A stretch of 64,000 nucleotides of DNA from Firmicutes bacterium UBA3572 (GTDB lineage: Bacteria > Bacillota > Desulfotomaculia > Desulfotomaculales > Desulforudaceae): assembly GCA_002375985.1 (NCBI GenBank), contig DFNH01000016.1:86301-150300 (forward strand), read 5' to 3'. The translations under genes and the position numbers were made by a program. A model generated the notes under the pieces. The model did no database searches. It was not told the origin of the DNA and saw nothing but the letters and a program-made list of their open reading frames with translations. Shown here piece by piece: positions 1 to 8,997 of this stretch. Position 1 is the first letter of the stretch. Each line of letters opens with the position of its first letter.

Positions 1-137
1 GGCGTTTCGCCTCCTGTACGCACCAATGGCACCCGTTATTTCCCGGATTCCGGGCTGAACGGGTGTTCTTGGTTTATAACCGGCTGGAGCGGGTGCCGGT
101 TCTGACGATCATAAGCCGACAAGGGGGTGTGAACGCA

Positions 138-1505
138 ATGTCCACGGTTAGAAGGATGGAGGCCTACCTGGGAGAAAAAGTGTTGCAGCAGGGGCTTAAT
201 TACCTGGCCCGTGATCCGGAGAAAAACCTGCCGTTACTGATTGATTGGGCCGAGCGCTTGGCCCGCCAAGATAAACATAAACAGCAAATCCGGACCGCCC
301 GAAAGTGGCTCATTGACCCGGACAGCAACTGGCACAAACTGGCCCGGCGTGTGCTACGTGAGGTACAGCCGAAGAGCCGGGAATGTTTGGTGCGTAATTT
401 CCTTATTAACTCCTGGTTCTACGGTATTCCGCGGCAGCGGGAAGTCTCCGACCGGGAAGGCGTCAACGTCCCCTACACCATTTTGATCGACCCGACGGCG
501 CGGTGCAACCTGCACTGCACGGGCTGCTGGGCGGGGGACTACGACCAGCGTCCGGAGTTGGATCTGGAAACGCTGGACCGGATCCTGGGCGAAGCGCGCG
601 AACTCGGCATCTATTTCATCGTGTACTCGGGGGGCGAACCGCTGCTGCGCGCGTCCGACTTGCTGGCGCTGGCCAGAAAGTACAACGACATGGCTTTCCA
701 CGCCTACACGAATGGCACCCTGGTGACCGAGGATTTGGTGCGCCAATTGGCGGAGGTCGGAAACTTCACCCTGGCCTTCAGCGTAGAGGGGCTCCGCGAG
801 GCGACCGATGCACGGCGCGGCCGCGGTGTCTTCGATCGGGTGATGCATGCCATGGACTTGATGCGGGCGGCCGGGTTAATTTTCGGGTTCTCGGCCACCT
901 ATACCCGAAAGAACACCGAGGAAATAGCGTCAGACGCCTTTATCGACCTGATGATCGAGAAAGGATGCCTGTTTGGTTGGCTCTTTACTTACGTGCCCGT
1001 GGGGAAGGACGTGGACACCGAACTCATGGCCACGCCGGAGCAGCGGGCGCTCATGTACCGCAAGGTACAGGAGTGGCGGCAGACCAAACCCATCGCGGTG
1101 TTTGACTTTTGGAATGACGGGGAACTGACCCAGGGGTGTATTGCCGGTGGCCGCCGGTACTTCCACATCAACGCGGCTGGTGAAATTGAGCCCTGTGCTT
1201 TCATTCATTACGCCAACGGCAATATTAAGGAAATGTCTTTGAAAGAGGCCCTGCGTTCACCCATTTTTCAGGCATATCAAAAGCGCCAGCCGTTCAATAA
1301 TAACATGCTGCAGCCCTGTCCGCTGATCGACAACCCGTTGGCTTTGGCTGAAATCGTACGCGAGTCCGGTGCACATCCCACCCAGGTGCACGCCATCGAT
1401 GCCCTGGAAACGGCCGAGGCACTGCTGGAATGCGCCGAAAACTGGGGCCGGCAGGCCCAAATCCTGGCCGGCGGCAGGGCGCAGGCGGAGGCGTCCGGAT
1501 CCTAG
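138..1505 (+). CDS. Radical SAM protein with SPASM-like C-terminal cysteines
   Basis: A 455-residue radical SAM protein. The CxxxCxxC cluster motif (CNLHCTGC) is at residues 123-130, followed by a GGEP-type SAM-binding motif (YSGGEPLL). Further cysteines near residues 334, 353 and 394 suggest a SPASM-like auxiliary Fe-S site. The ATG at 138 is preferred because an AAGGGGGT ribosome site lies about 10 bases upstream; an in-frame start at 63 has no such site. About 110 residues precede the radical SAM core and I do not recognise that region. The substrate is unknown. A decayed B12-binding radical SAM gene follows directly, so the two may once have formed one pathway. Family call is sure, function is not. 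Confidence 0.85.
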   Translation: MSTVRRMEAYLGEKVLQQGLNYLARDPEKNLPLLIDWAERLARQDKHKQQIRTARKWLIDPDSNWHKLARRVLREVQPKSRECLVRNFLINSWFYGIPRQREVSDREGVNVPYTILIDPTARCNLHCTGCWAGDYDQRPELDLETLDRILGEARELGIYFIVYSGGEPLLRASDLLALARKYNDMAFHAYTNGTLVTEDLVRQLAEVGNFTLAFSVEGLREATDARRGRGVFDRVMHAMDLMRAAGLIFGFSATYTRKNTEEIASDAFIDLMIEKGCLFGWLFTYVPVGKDVDTELMATPEQRALMYRKVQEWRQTKPIAVFDFWNDGELTQGCIAGGRRYFHINAAGEIEPCAFIHYANGNIKEMSLKEALRSPIFQAYQKRQPFNNNMLQPCPLIDNPLALAEIVRESGAHPTQVHAIDALETAEALLECAENWGRQAQILAGGRAQAEASGS

Positions 1506-1529
1506 CCCCAGCGCGGGAGTATCGGCTCC

Positions 1530-1886
1530 ATGAAAGTATTGCTGATCGTCCCGGCATGGCGCAAGCTAAAGGACGAAAACCAAAACCATTTTCCCGCCGC
1601 TAAACCTGGCTACCGTGGCGGCGCTGACCCCGCCGGGAATTGAAGTCCGGATCCTGGATGAAAGCTTCGGGGATATCGATTTCGGGATATCAATTTCGAT
1701 GCCCGGGTGGACTTGGCCGGCATCACCGCCTTAACGGCGGGGTGGCGCCGCGGGCCTACGCCATTGCCGATGAATTCCGGGCCTGCGTTGTACCGGTGGT
1801 TATGGGCGGGATGCACGCCTCGGCGGTGCCGGAGGAAGCGCTGGCGCATGTGGACGCCGTTTTTCTGCTCTTGAAACCCTGGTCTA
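1530..1886 (+). pseudogene. Relic of a B12-binding-domain radical SAM gene (N-terminal part only)
   Basis: Starting at the ATG at 1530, the three forward frames together spell the N-terminus of a cobalamin-binding radical SAM protein: MKVLLIVPAW, then LNLATVAALTPPG, then a D-LAGITALTA stretch, then VVMGGMHASAVPEEAL. At least three frame changes are needed. One lies near 1592, one is at a short imperfect duplication (GATATC-ATTTCG repeated near 1674-1700), and one is a lost base near 1738. The sequence stops at about residue 115 and runs into the 3' end of the opposite-strand DUF1015 gene. All radical SAM motifs are missing. It is a dead remnant, truncated by deletion. Confidence 0.75.
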
Positions 1887-3167
1887 GGGATCGAAGGCAT
1901 GGATCACCAGCCCGGTGCTCAGCTTGGGATAGAAGTGGGTGGATTTTTGGGGCATGCGCTCTCCGTCTTCGGCCACCGCAACCAACTCGCCTACCTCCGG
2001 GGGTTTCAGGAAGAAAGCGTAGTCAAAACCCCCGGCGTCTACCTGGGCCAGGGCCTTTTCCTCTTCCCGTGTGTATTTCAGATGGTCCTCATCCGCCCAA
2101 CGCGTACTGTCGAGCCCCAGAACCCTGTCCAGGATTACATGGTGAAGCACGGAAACTTCTAGCCGCTTCCAGTTTGGGGACCGGTCGGCCGGCATCAGCC
2201 GCTCCAGATTGGTGTCGGGTTTTGGCGTTAGTAAATGGAAACGTCCGGACCCGGTGTACAGTCCGAAGGAGTGTTTCGGTAACCGTTCTAGGGTGGCGAA
2301 AAAGGCGCTTGTTTCACCCGTGAAGGGGCGCAGCTCGAAGTGTGCCGTCAGAGCGTTAAGGAAGTCGGAAAGTGCCATCTCTTTCGGATTTTTCACCAGG
2401 CGGTGGGTCGGCAGAATCACCAGTCCCGGGTCGTAAAGACTGACCAGTACGATCAGGGCGCAATTCTGCAACCCGGGGGCGTTGCACGCCTCCTTGTAAG
2501 CCAGTGCGGTTTCGTAGCGGTGGTGGCCGTCGGCGATGAACACCGGGTATCGCTCGAGGATGATGAGCACCCGGTTGATGGCCTCGGGGTCGGTTACTGG
2601 CCAGAGGCGGTGGGTCTGACCCATCTCATCGGTGAACGCCACTGCGGGTTTGGGACCAGCTACTTCAACCAGGATTTCCGCCGCTCTGCATTCTTTGTCG
2701 GCGTAAAGGCCGAAAATGGGGCTGAAGTTGGCCCGGCAGGCCTGGAGAAGCTGATAACGGTCCCGCTTAGCGTGCGGCAGGGTTTCTTCATGCGGTCTAA
2801 CCGTGCCCGTGCTGTACGGTTCCAATTGGATGGCGCCGAAAAAGCCCCGCCGGGTATAGCGCCGTCCTTTTAGTACAAACTCCTGTTCATAAAGATAAAG
2901 GGCCGGTTGACTTTCCCGAATGAGCACGCCCCGGGCCCGCCAGTCGCGGAAGGTGGCCGCCGCCCGCGTGTAGCGGTTATGCTGTTCGTTATCCTCCGGG
3001 TGCATCCGGCTGTACTCCAGCCGGATAATATTGTAGGGATGACGCGCGTAATACCGGTTTTGGGCCTCTTGATCGATGACGTCATACGGTGGGGTGACCA
3101 CCAGGGACAGGTCCTGGACTAAGGCCGGATTGTAACGCAGTCCCCGGATCGGGATAATTCGTGCCAA
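1884..3167 (-). CDS. DUF1015 family protein
   Basis: A 427-residue protein of the DUF1015 family. Its hallmark ADGHHRYETA motif is near residues 211-220, resembling the DGHHR motif of the ParB/sulfiredoxin-like fold. The N-terminal IIPIRGLRYNP and TPPYDVI segments are also typical. The TTG at 3167 is chosen because AAGGGGG precedes it by about 7 bases and the family begins at this point; the open frame upstream looks non-coding. The biochemical role of the family is not established. The gene lies alone, opposite to its neighbours, and is divergent from the lipoprotein gene. Confidence 0.8.
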   Translation of the reverse strand: MARIIPIRGLRYNPALVQDLSLVVTPPYDVIDQEAQNRYYARHPYNIIRLEYSRMHPEDNEQHNRYTRAAATFRDWRARGVLIRESQPALYLYEQEFVLKGRRYTRRGFFGAIQLEPYSTGTVRPHEETLPHAKRDRYQLLQACRANFSPIFGLYADKECRAAEILVEVAGPKPAVAFTDEMGQTHRLWPVTDPEAINRVLIILERYPVFIADGHHRYETALAYKEACNAPGLQNCALIVLVSLYDPGLVILPTHRLVKNPKEMALSDFLNALTAHFELRPFTGETSAFFATLERLPKHSFGLYTGSGRFHLLTPKPDTNLERLMPADRSPNWKRLEVSVLHHVILDRVLGLDSTRWADEDHLKYTREEEKALAQVDAGGFDYAFFLKPPEVGELVAVAEDGERMPQKSTHFYPKLSTGLVIHAFDP

Positions 3168-3371
3168 GCTGGGGCCCCCTTGTTTTAAGAAAATTGGAGT
3201 CCAAAAACAGGATCTGAGGCTGTCCTTAATCCCGATTATAACGTAAAACCGGGGTTGGTTAAAGATGCCCGGGTAGGCATCGGCGGACATATTTTTGCCG
3301 CGGCTGGCGTATCCATTACTGTGCGCCGGGGTGCTGCTCGGGGTACGTAATCTTACCTGGGAGGGGTCCTT

Positions 3372-4094
3372 ATGCGCTGGGTGGTGATCTCCCGCCCCCG
3401 GTTTTTGGTGGCACTCGTTTTCGTGGCGGCGCTGGCGCTGGGGTATATGGGGTTGAGGGGCTGTACAACGGGTACCGGGGTGGAAGCGGACGCTTTATTG
3501 ACCGAGGCTTTGGAAAACACACGCGCCAGTGAGTCCTATAGATACCGGATTGACTCTAGACTAGAGACCGAGGGGGAAGCGAGCAGTTACTTCAGCCAGA
3601 TCGAGGGGGCCGCGGTGATGCCCGACCGGGTTTACATCAAGGGCACTCTCATCAACAGTCCCATCGAAATGATTCAGATTGAGGATACCACCTATATGAA
3701 GGATCAGATCACCGGCCAGTGGTTGGTTCTCAAGGGCAACCGTCTGGCCCAGTCGGAACTGTTTATCACCGAACTAAATCCGCTGGGCGTGCTAAACTTT
3801 AAGGATGTACCCGAAATCGCCTATGTCGGACGGGAAGGAGGTCTTGGCCGGGCACAGGATGTCCTGGAGCTCAAGCCGATGGTCATAAACCCCTTCCTGG
3901 AGATGCAGTTTACCGACTTTGACTACCGACTTTGGATTGACACCGAGGACCAGCGCATCGCCAAAGCCAACATCACTGCCAGGAGCAAGAGCGCGCCAAA
4001 CCAGCGCCTGTTGATTGACATTGAGTTTTGGGATTACAACAAAGAGATCGCCATTGAGCCGCCAGAAACGGCACCGAAGGAAAAAGAGGAATAA
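3372..4094 (+). CDS. Predicted lipoprotein
   Basis: A 240-residue protein with a hydrophobic N-terminal signal (FLVALVFVAALALGYMGL) ending in a lipobox-like LRGC at Cys31, so it is probably a membrane-anchored lipoprotein on the outer face of the membrane. The rest is mostly beta-strand-like and acidic, and resembles LolA/LprG-fold lipoproteins in broad pattern (repeated YRYRIDSRLET and YIKG-type strands). That resemblance is weak and I assign no function. GGGAGGGG sits a few bases before the ATG. A strong terminator follows, so it appears to be a single-gene unit. Confidence 0.7.
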   Translation: MRWVVISRPRFLVALVFVAALALGYMGLRGCTTGTGVEADALLTEALENTRASESYRYRIDSRLETEGEASSYFSQIEGAAVMPDRVYIKGTLINSPIEMIQIEDTTYMKDQITGQWLVLKGNRLAQSELFITELNPLGVLNFKDVPEIAYVGREGGLGRAQDVLELKPMVINPFLEMQFTDFDYRLWIDTEDQRIAKANITARSKSAPNQRLLIDIEFWDYNKEIAIEPPETAPKEKEE

Positions 4095-4116
4095 CCAAAA
4101 TCCCTAAGCCGTTTTT

Positions 4117-4149
4117 GGGAAACGGTGGTGCGGGACGCCACCGTTTCCC
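4117..4149 (+). terminator. Rho-independent terminator after the lipoprotein gene
   Basis: A perfect 12-bp stem, GGGAAACGGTGG with CCACCGTTTCCC, closes a 9-base loop and is followed by a short T-rich tail (ACTTTTGT). Confidence 0.85.
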
Positions 4150-4284
4150 ACTTTTGTGCCCTGTAATTATATTATGATAGTAGAACGCAAAGACCCGGGA
4201 GTTTCCCGGGGAAAGTTTCCTGCGGATCTAACGATCGGCTCGGAGCGGCGGGCGGAAGGGGGACATCCCCCCGGCCCGTTCGCA

Positions 4285-4314
4285 TTGACATTCCGGAGTT
4301 TTTCCTGATATAAT
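4285..4314 (+). promoter_or_regulatory. Sigma-A type promoter for hpt
   Basis: TTGACA at 4285-4290, an 18-base spacer and TATAAT at 4309-4314. TG at 4306-4307 adds an extended -10 element. It is the best consensus promoter in the window and places transcription start near 4321, about 40 bases before the hpt start codon. The 4150-4284 stretch upstream holds no gene that I can see. Confidence 0.85.
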
Positions 4315-4360
4315 AGGCCAGATTTTTTCCGGTATTTCGAGCTTGACAGGGGTTGAAGGT

Positions 4361-4957
4361 ATGCGTGCCGATCTCGACCGCATCCTGGTCTCGGCGCGTG
4401 AGATCGCAACCAGGGTGGCCGAGTTGGGTCGTCAAATTTCGGCTGATTACGCCGGAAGCCGGCAGCTTTTAGCCGTAGGCATCCTGAAGGGCTCGACTAT
4501 CTTTATGGCCGACCTGGTGCGGGCGATATCTATACCAGTATCGTTTGACTTTATGGCCGTGGCTAGTTACGGCCAGTCCTCCTCTTCGTCCGGAGTGGTG
4601 CGCATCCTCAAAGACTTAGAGCAGAACATTGAGGGCCGTGACGTGTTACTCATCGAGGACATTGTGGATACCGGCCTGACGCTGAATTATCTGCTGGAAA
4701 CACTCCGTACCCGGAATCCGGCCAGCTTGCGGGTCTGCGTGTTGCTGGACAAGCCCGAGCGCCGCAAGGTCGCGGTGCCGATTGCTTACGTGGGGTTTAA
4801 GATCCCCGACGAATTTGTCGTTGGCTACGGCCTGGACTATGCCGAACGCTACCGCAACCTGCCGGATGTGTGGGTGTTGAATCCGGAAGCATATCAGAAC
4901 AATTCAGAAGTGAAAATTCAGAGTACAAGTGGCAAAGACCACGGTTATGATCACTGA
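4361..4957 (+). CDS. hpt: Hypoxanthine phosphoribosyltransferase
   Basis: Purine salvage enzyme that converts hypoxanthine or guanine plus PRPP to IMP or GMP. The PRPP-binding loop LLIEDIVDTGLTL is near residues 96-108, and the GILKGSTIF and SFDFMAVASYG segments are typical of bacterial HPRT. The 198-residue length is slightly above the usual 180 because of a short polar C-terminal tail. The ATG at 4361 is chosen because the family starts close to it; a TTG 18 bases upstream is also possible. It is transcribed from its own strong promoter and lies just before guaA and the purine synthesis cluster. Confidence 0.95.
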   Translation: MRADLDRILVSAREIATRVAELGRQISADYAGSRQLLAVGILKGSTIFMADLVRAISIPVSFDFMAVASYGQSSSSSGVVRILKDLEQNIEGRDVLLIEDIVDTGLTLNYLLETLRTRNPASLRVCVLLDKPERRKVAVPIAYVGFKIPDEFVVGYGLDYAERYRNLPDVWVLNPEAYQNNSEVKIQSTSGKDHGYDH

Positions 4958-5054
4958 AACATGGCGGAGCACGAGTAATTAGGTTTAACACTTTCGTTAT
5001 CTCTGGTTCTCACTTCTGGATTTGAGTTTTGGATTCTTTGAGGGAGGTTTCCGA

Positions 5055-6596
5055 ATGCAGGCGCCGGTTGAGGAATTCGTCCTGGTACTTGATTTCGGCG
5101 GACAGTATACCCAGCTGATTGCCCGGCGAATCAGAGAGTGCCGGGTTTATTGTGAAATTTTACCCTACCATACACCCTTGAAAGACATCCTGGCGCGCGG
5201 CCCCAAGGGCATCGTTTTTTCGGGCGGCCCGGCCAGTGTGTACCAGGAAGGAGCGCCGCAGTGTGATCCGGCCCTTTACGAGGCTGGTATTCCCATCCTG
5301 GGCATCTGTTACGGTATGCAGTTGATGGCCAAACAGCTCGGCGGCACCGTTTCGCCTGCTAACCGGCGGGAATACGGGATGACCGAATTGGAAGTGCTGG
5401 TGCGGGACGGGCTGTTCCGGGATCTTGAACCGTTTGAGCAGTGCTGGATGAGCCATGGTGACCGCGTGGATGCCCCGCCGCCCGGATTTCGGGTTGCGGC
5501 ACGTACCGCCGCTTCGCCGTGTGCGGCGATGGAACATGCCGAAAACAAGCTTTACGGTTTGCAGTTTCACCCCGAAGTGCGGCATACCCCACGCGGTATG
5601 CAGATTCTCCGGCGTTTTTTGTACGACGTTTGCGGCTGTCGCGGCGAATGGACCATGACCTCCTTTCTGGACGACGCGATCGCCCAGATTAAGCGGGAGG
5701 CCGGTGACGGACGGGTGCTGTGCGCCCTCAGCGGAGGTGTTGATTCCGCGGTGGCGGCCGTCCTGGCACACCGGGCGGTGGGAGACAGGTTGACCTGCGT
5801 CTTTGTGGATCACGGCCTGCTGCGCAAGGGGGAGGCCGGGCAGGTGCGGGTGACTTTCAGGGACCATTTCGGCATCCGTCTTGTACACGTGGACGCTCGG
5901 AGCCGTTTCCTGAAACGACTTGCCGGAGTGGAAGACCCGGAGGCCAAACGTCGTCTTATCGGTGCTGAATTCATCCGGGTTTTTGAGGAGGAGGCCGCCA
6001 AACTGGGACGGGTGGACTGCCTGGTGCAGGGGACCATTTACCCGGACGTGGTGGAGAGCGGTACGGCCACCGGAGCGGTGATCAAAACCCACCACAACGT
6101 GGGCGGCCTGCCCGCGGACATGGAGTTTAAGCTGATCGAGCCGTTGCGCTGGCTTTTTAAGGACGAGGTGCGGGTGTTGGGGCAGGAACTGGGTCTTCCG
6201 GAGGAAATCATTTGGCGCCAGCCCTTCCCTGGTCCGGGGTTGGCAGTTAGGGTGCTCGGTGAGGTCACGGCGGAAAAACTGGCGCTTTTACGTGCCGCCG
6301 ACGCCATCGTGGATGAAGAGATTCGGCGGGCCGGTCTTTACCGGCAGATCTGGCAGTCTTTCGCCGTCCTGCCGCCGATGCGGAGCGTGGGCGTGATGGG
6401 GGACGAACGGACTTACGGTTACACCATCGTGGTCCGGGCGGTGGAAAGCGTGGACGCGATGACCGCCGACTGGGTGCGGCTGCCTTATGAAGTGTTGGAA
6501 GTGATCTCCCGGAGGCTGGTAAACGAGGTAGATGGCGTCAACCGGGTGGTTTACGATATTACTTCCAAGCCGCCGGGAACCATCGAGTGGGAGTAG
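5055..6596 (+). CDS. guaA: GMP synthase (glutamine-hydrolysing)
   Basis: Converts XMP to GMP with glutamine and ATP. The N-terminal class I glutamine amidotransferase domain has the nucleophile in GICYGMQ (Cys85) and the His/Glu pair in FHPEV (172/174). The ATP pyrophosphatase P-loop SGGVDS starts near residue 226. The C-terminal dimerisation domain ends in the usual DITSKPPGTIEWE. The length of 513 residues is normal. The ATG at 5055 has GGGAGG about 8 bases upstream. It leads the purine block, before the decayed purE relic. Confidence 0.97.
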   Translation: MQAPVEEFVLVLDFGGQYTQLIARRIRECRVYCEILPYHTPLKDILARGPKGIVFSGGPASVYQEGAPQCDPALYEAGIPILGICYGMQLMAKQLGGTVSPANRREYGMTELEVLVRDGLFRDLEPFEQCWMSHGDRVDAPPPGFRVAARTAASPCAAMEHAENKLYGLQFHPEVRHTPRGMQILRRFLYDVCGCRGEWTMTSFLDDAIAQIKREAGDGRVLCALSGGVDSAVAAVLAHRAVGDRLTCVFVDHGLLRKGEAGQVRVTFRDHFGIRLVHVDARSRFLKRLAGVEDPEAKRRLIGAEFIRVFEEEAAKLGRVDCLVQGTIYPDVVESGTATGAVIKTHHNVGGLPADMEFKLIEPLRWLFKDEVRVLGQELGLPEEIIWRQPFPGPGLAVRVLGEVTAEKLALLRAADAIVDEEIRRAGLYRQIWQSFAVLPPMRSVGVMGDERTYGYTIVVRAVESVDAMTADWVRLPYEVLEVISRRLVNEVDGVNRVVYDITSKPPGTIEWE

Positions 6597-6631
6597 AAGC
6601 CGGCCCGGGGCCGGAAAGGGAGTCACCGGCG

Positions 6632-6955
6632 GTTGGTATGTTGATGGGCAGCGATTCCGATCTGCCGGTGATGCGGCAAGCGGTTGGGATTTTGGATGAG
6701 TAGGGAATTCCTTGCGAGGTATGGGTTTTCGCCGGCCGGGGTGGCGGCCCGTACTTCCCTACCGGCATCGGGGGTACCCGGGTACCCATCCGGTCCGGGG
6801 CGTTGCAGGGACTGGACGCCCTGTTGTCCACCGTGCAGATGCCTCCTGGCGTAGCAGTGGCCACGGTCGCGGTGGATGGTGCCAAAAACGCGGGCATCCT
6901 CGCGGCGCCAGGCTGGGCGACAAACCTTACACTCCTATGGGAAGGATGTAGGCGG
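6632..6955 (+). pseudogene. purE: purE relic with nonsense codon and internal deletion, in frame with purB
   Basis: One frame spells the two ends of N5-carboxyaminoimidazole ribonucleotide mutase. The N-terminal GMLMGSDSDLPVM is followed by an in-frame TAG at 6701-6703 and GIPCEV. About 30 residues are then missing, including the conserved S-A-H-R-T region. A FAGRGGG stretch and the C-terminal signature RSGALQGLDALLSTVQMPPG follow. The frame then continues without a stop into purB at 6956. With a nonsense codon, a deletion through the active site and a lost C-terminus, it cannot make a working enzyme. purB keeps its own ribosome site and ATG. Confidence 0.85.
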
Positions 6956-8260
6956 ATGATTGACCGGTACACTCTACCGGAGATGAAGCGCATTTGGTCT
7001 GACGAGAACCGGTTTGCCAAGTGGCTGGAAATCGAGATCCTTGCGGCGGAGGCCATGGCCGAGCTCGGTCGGATACCGGCGGAAGCGGCCCGGGTCATTC
7101 GGGAGAGGGCTCGGTTTGACGTAGGGCGCATTCTGGAGATCGAAAAGACCACCCGCCATGACGTGATTGCCTTCCTAACCTGCGTGGCGGAAAGCGTTGG
7201 CGATGAGGCTCGTTATCTGCACCTAGGATTGACCTCTTCCGACGTAGTGGACACGGCGCTGGCCGTACGGATGCGTGAGGCCGGCCTGTTGATCGTGGAG
7301 CGCCTACGGAAACTGTATGAGGTATTGCTGCGGCAGGCAAAAACCCACAAAGACACCCTGATGCCGGGACGGACACACGGTGTGCACGCCGAACCGACGA
7401 CGCTGGGGCTGAAGTTTCTGTTGTGGGCGGCCGAGATAGAGCGTGCGCTGGAACGGATGGACCGGGCGCTGGAGGAGATCAGTGTCGGCAAGCTGGCCGG
7501 TGCGGTGGGTACTTATTCCACGGTGGAACCTTTTGTGGAAGAATACGTTTGCTTCCGGCTGGGACTGACCCCGGAGAAAGTGGCTACCCAGGTTGTCCAG
7601 CGGGACCGGCACGCTTCATTTCTGGCCACGCTGGCCGTCATCGGGAGTTCGCTGGAAAAATTTGCGGTTGAAATCCGCAACCTGCAGCGCACCGACCTGC
7701 GCGAGGTGGAGGAGCCGTTTCGGGCCGGACAGAAGGGTTCGTCGGCCATGCCGCACAAGCGCAACCCGATCGTTTGCGAGAGGATTTCCGGTTTGGCGCG
7801 GCTTTTGCGCGCCAATGCCATTGTTGGTTTGGAAAACGTGGCCCTCTGGCACGAGCGCGATATCTCGCATTCCTCGGTGGAACGGGTGGTCATTCCGGAC
7901 AGCACTACGGTCCTTGATTACATGTTGTACCGGTTTACCGAGGTGGTGGATAACCTTCTGGTGTACCCGGAGAATATGCGCCGCAACCTGGAGCGCACCC
8001 ATGGCCTGGTGTTTTCCCAACGGGTGCTCCTGGCTTTGGTGGAAAAGGGGCTTTCCCGGGAGCGCGCCTACGAGCTGGTGCAGCGAAACGCCATGCGCTG
8101 CTGGGAAACCGGCATCCCCTTCCGGGAACTTTTGCGTGGCGACCAGGCGGTGCGGGAAGTGTTGAGCGCGCGGGAGCTTGATGCGCTATTCGATTATGGT
8201 TATTTTACCAGGCGGATCGATCAGATTTACCGTCGTTTTGACCGGCTTGCTGCGGACTAA
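6956..8260 (+). CDS. purB: Adenylosuccinate lyase
   Basis: Catalyses two beta-eliminations: SAICAR to AICAR, and adenylosuccinate to AMP. The fumarase/lyase superfamily signature SSAMPHKRNP is near residues 262-271, and the catalytic-region segments TSSDVVDTA and PGRTHG are present. At 434 residues it has the usual length. The ATG at 6956 follows a GGAAGG/TAGGCGG site, and the family N-terminus MIDRYTLPEM begins here. The open frame extends upstream into the purE relic, but that part is not PurB sequence. First intact gene of the purine run. Confidence 0.96.
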   Translation: MIDRYTLPEMKRIWSDENRFAKWLEIEILAAEAMAELGRIPAEAARVIRERARFDVGRILEIEKTTRHDVIAFLTCVAESVGDEARYLHLGLTSSDVVDTALAVRMREAGLLIVERLRKLYEVLLRQAKTHKDTLMPGRTHGVHAEPTTLGLKFLLWAAEIERALERMDRALEEISVGKLAGAVGTYSTVEPFVEEYVCFRLGLTPEKVATQVVQRDRHASFLATLAVIGSSLEKFAVEIRNLQRTDLREVEEPFRAGQKGSSAMPHKRNPIVCERISGLARLLRANAIVGLENVALWHERDISHSSVERVVIPDSTTVLDYMLYRFTEVVDNLLVYPENMRRNLERTHGLVFSQRVLLALVEKGLSRERAYELVQRNAMRCWETGIPFRELLRGDQAVREVLSARELDALFDYGYFTRRIDQIYRRFDRLAAD

Positions 8261-8275
8261 ACAGGAGGAACAGCG

Positions 8276-8986
8276 ATGCAAAAAGGCGAATTCTTATATG
8301 AGGGTAAGGCCAAAAAGATTTTCCGCACTTCTGAACCGGGGCTGCTTCTGGTTGAGTACAAGGACGACGCCACCGCTTTCGACGGCCGGAAGAAGGGGAC
8401 CATTGTCGGTAAAGGCGCAGTCAATAACCAGGTGTCCGCGCACCTGTTTCAGTTGCTGGAACAGCACGGTATACCCACCCACTTCGTGGAGCTGCGCGGA
8501 GACCGGGAAATGCTGGTGCGGAGGGCCCGGGTTTTCGCCCTGGAGGTTGTGGTGCGCAATATTGCCGCGGGCAGCCTCAGCAAACGGCTGGGGCTGGCGG
8601 AAGGGCTGGTACTTCCCGCACCGGTGGTGGAAACCTATTACAAGAACGATGCGCTTCACGACCCGTTGATCAACGATGATCACATCCGGGTGCTGAATTT
8701 GGCTACGCCCGACGAGGTACAGGCGATGCGGACGATGGCCCTCCGGGTGAACGAGATTCTTGTGGCTTACCTTTCTAACCGTAAGATTAGGTTGGTTGAT
8801 TTCAAGCTGGAGTTTGGGATTTCTCAGGATGAGGGGCGGCTGTTACTGGTGGACGAAGTATCGCCGGACACCTGCCGTCTTTGGGACCAGGACACCGGCG
8901 AGAAGTTGGATAAAGATCGTTTCCGTCGGGATCTGGGCGGGGTCGAAGAGGCTTATGCCGAAATTCTTAGGCGCCTGATCGGATAG
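8276..8986 (+). CDS. purC: SAICAR synthetase
   Basis: Ligates aspartate to CAIR with ATP in purine synthesis. The N-terminus MQKGEFLYEGKAKKIF, the VVVRNIAAGS motif and the late DFKLEFG and DEVSPDTCRLWD segments identify the family. Its 236 residues match the short bacterial form. AGGAGG lies 8 bases before the ATG, and it is 15 bases from purB in the same operon. It needs CAIR, which PurE would normally supply, yet only a broken purE is seen in this cluster. Confidence 0.97.
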   Translation: MQKGEFLYEGKAKKIFRTSEPGLLLVEYKDDATAFDGRKKGTIVGKGAVNNQVSAHLFQLLEQHGIPTHFVELRGDREMLVRRARVFALEVVVRNIAAGSLSKRLGLAEGLVLPAPVVETYYKNDALHDPLINDDHIRVLNLATPDEVQAMRTMALRVNEILVAYLSNRKIRLVDFKLEFGISQDEGRLLLVDEVSPDTCRLWDQDTGEKLDKDRFRRDLGGVEEAYAEILRRLIG

Positions 8987-8997
8987 GAGTGGGAAGG

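Noticed and set aside
4184..4200. ACGCAAAGACCCGGG resembles part of the GEMM-I cyclic-di-GMP riboswitch core
   Set aside because: The preceding GEMM stem and tetraloop are absent, and a strong promoter lies downstream at 4285-4314, so the stretch would not be in the hpt transcript.
6701..6703. In-frame TAG in purE as a pyrrolysine codon or programmed read-through
   Set aside because: The gene also has an internal deletion through the active site and lacks its normal C-terminus, so decay explains the stop.
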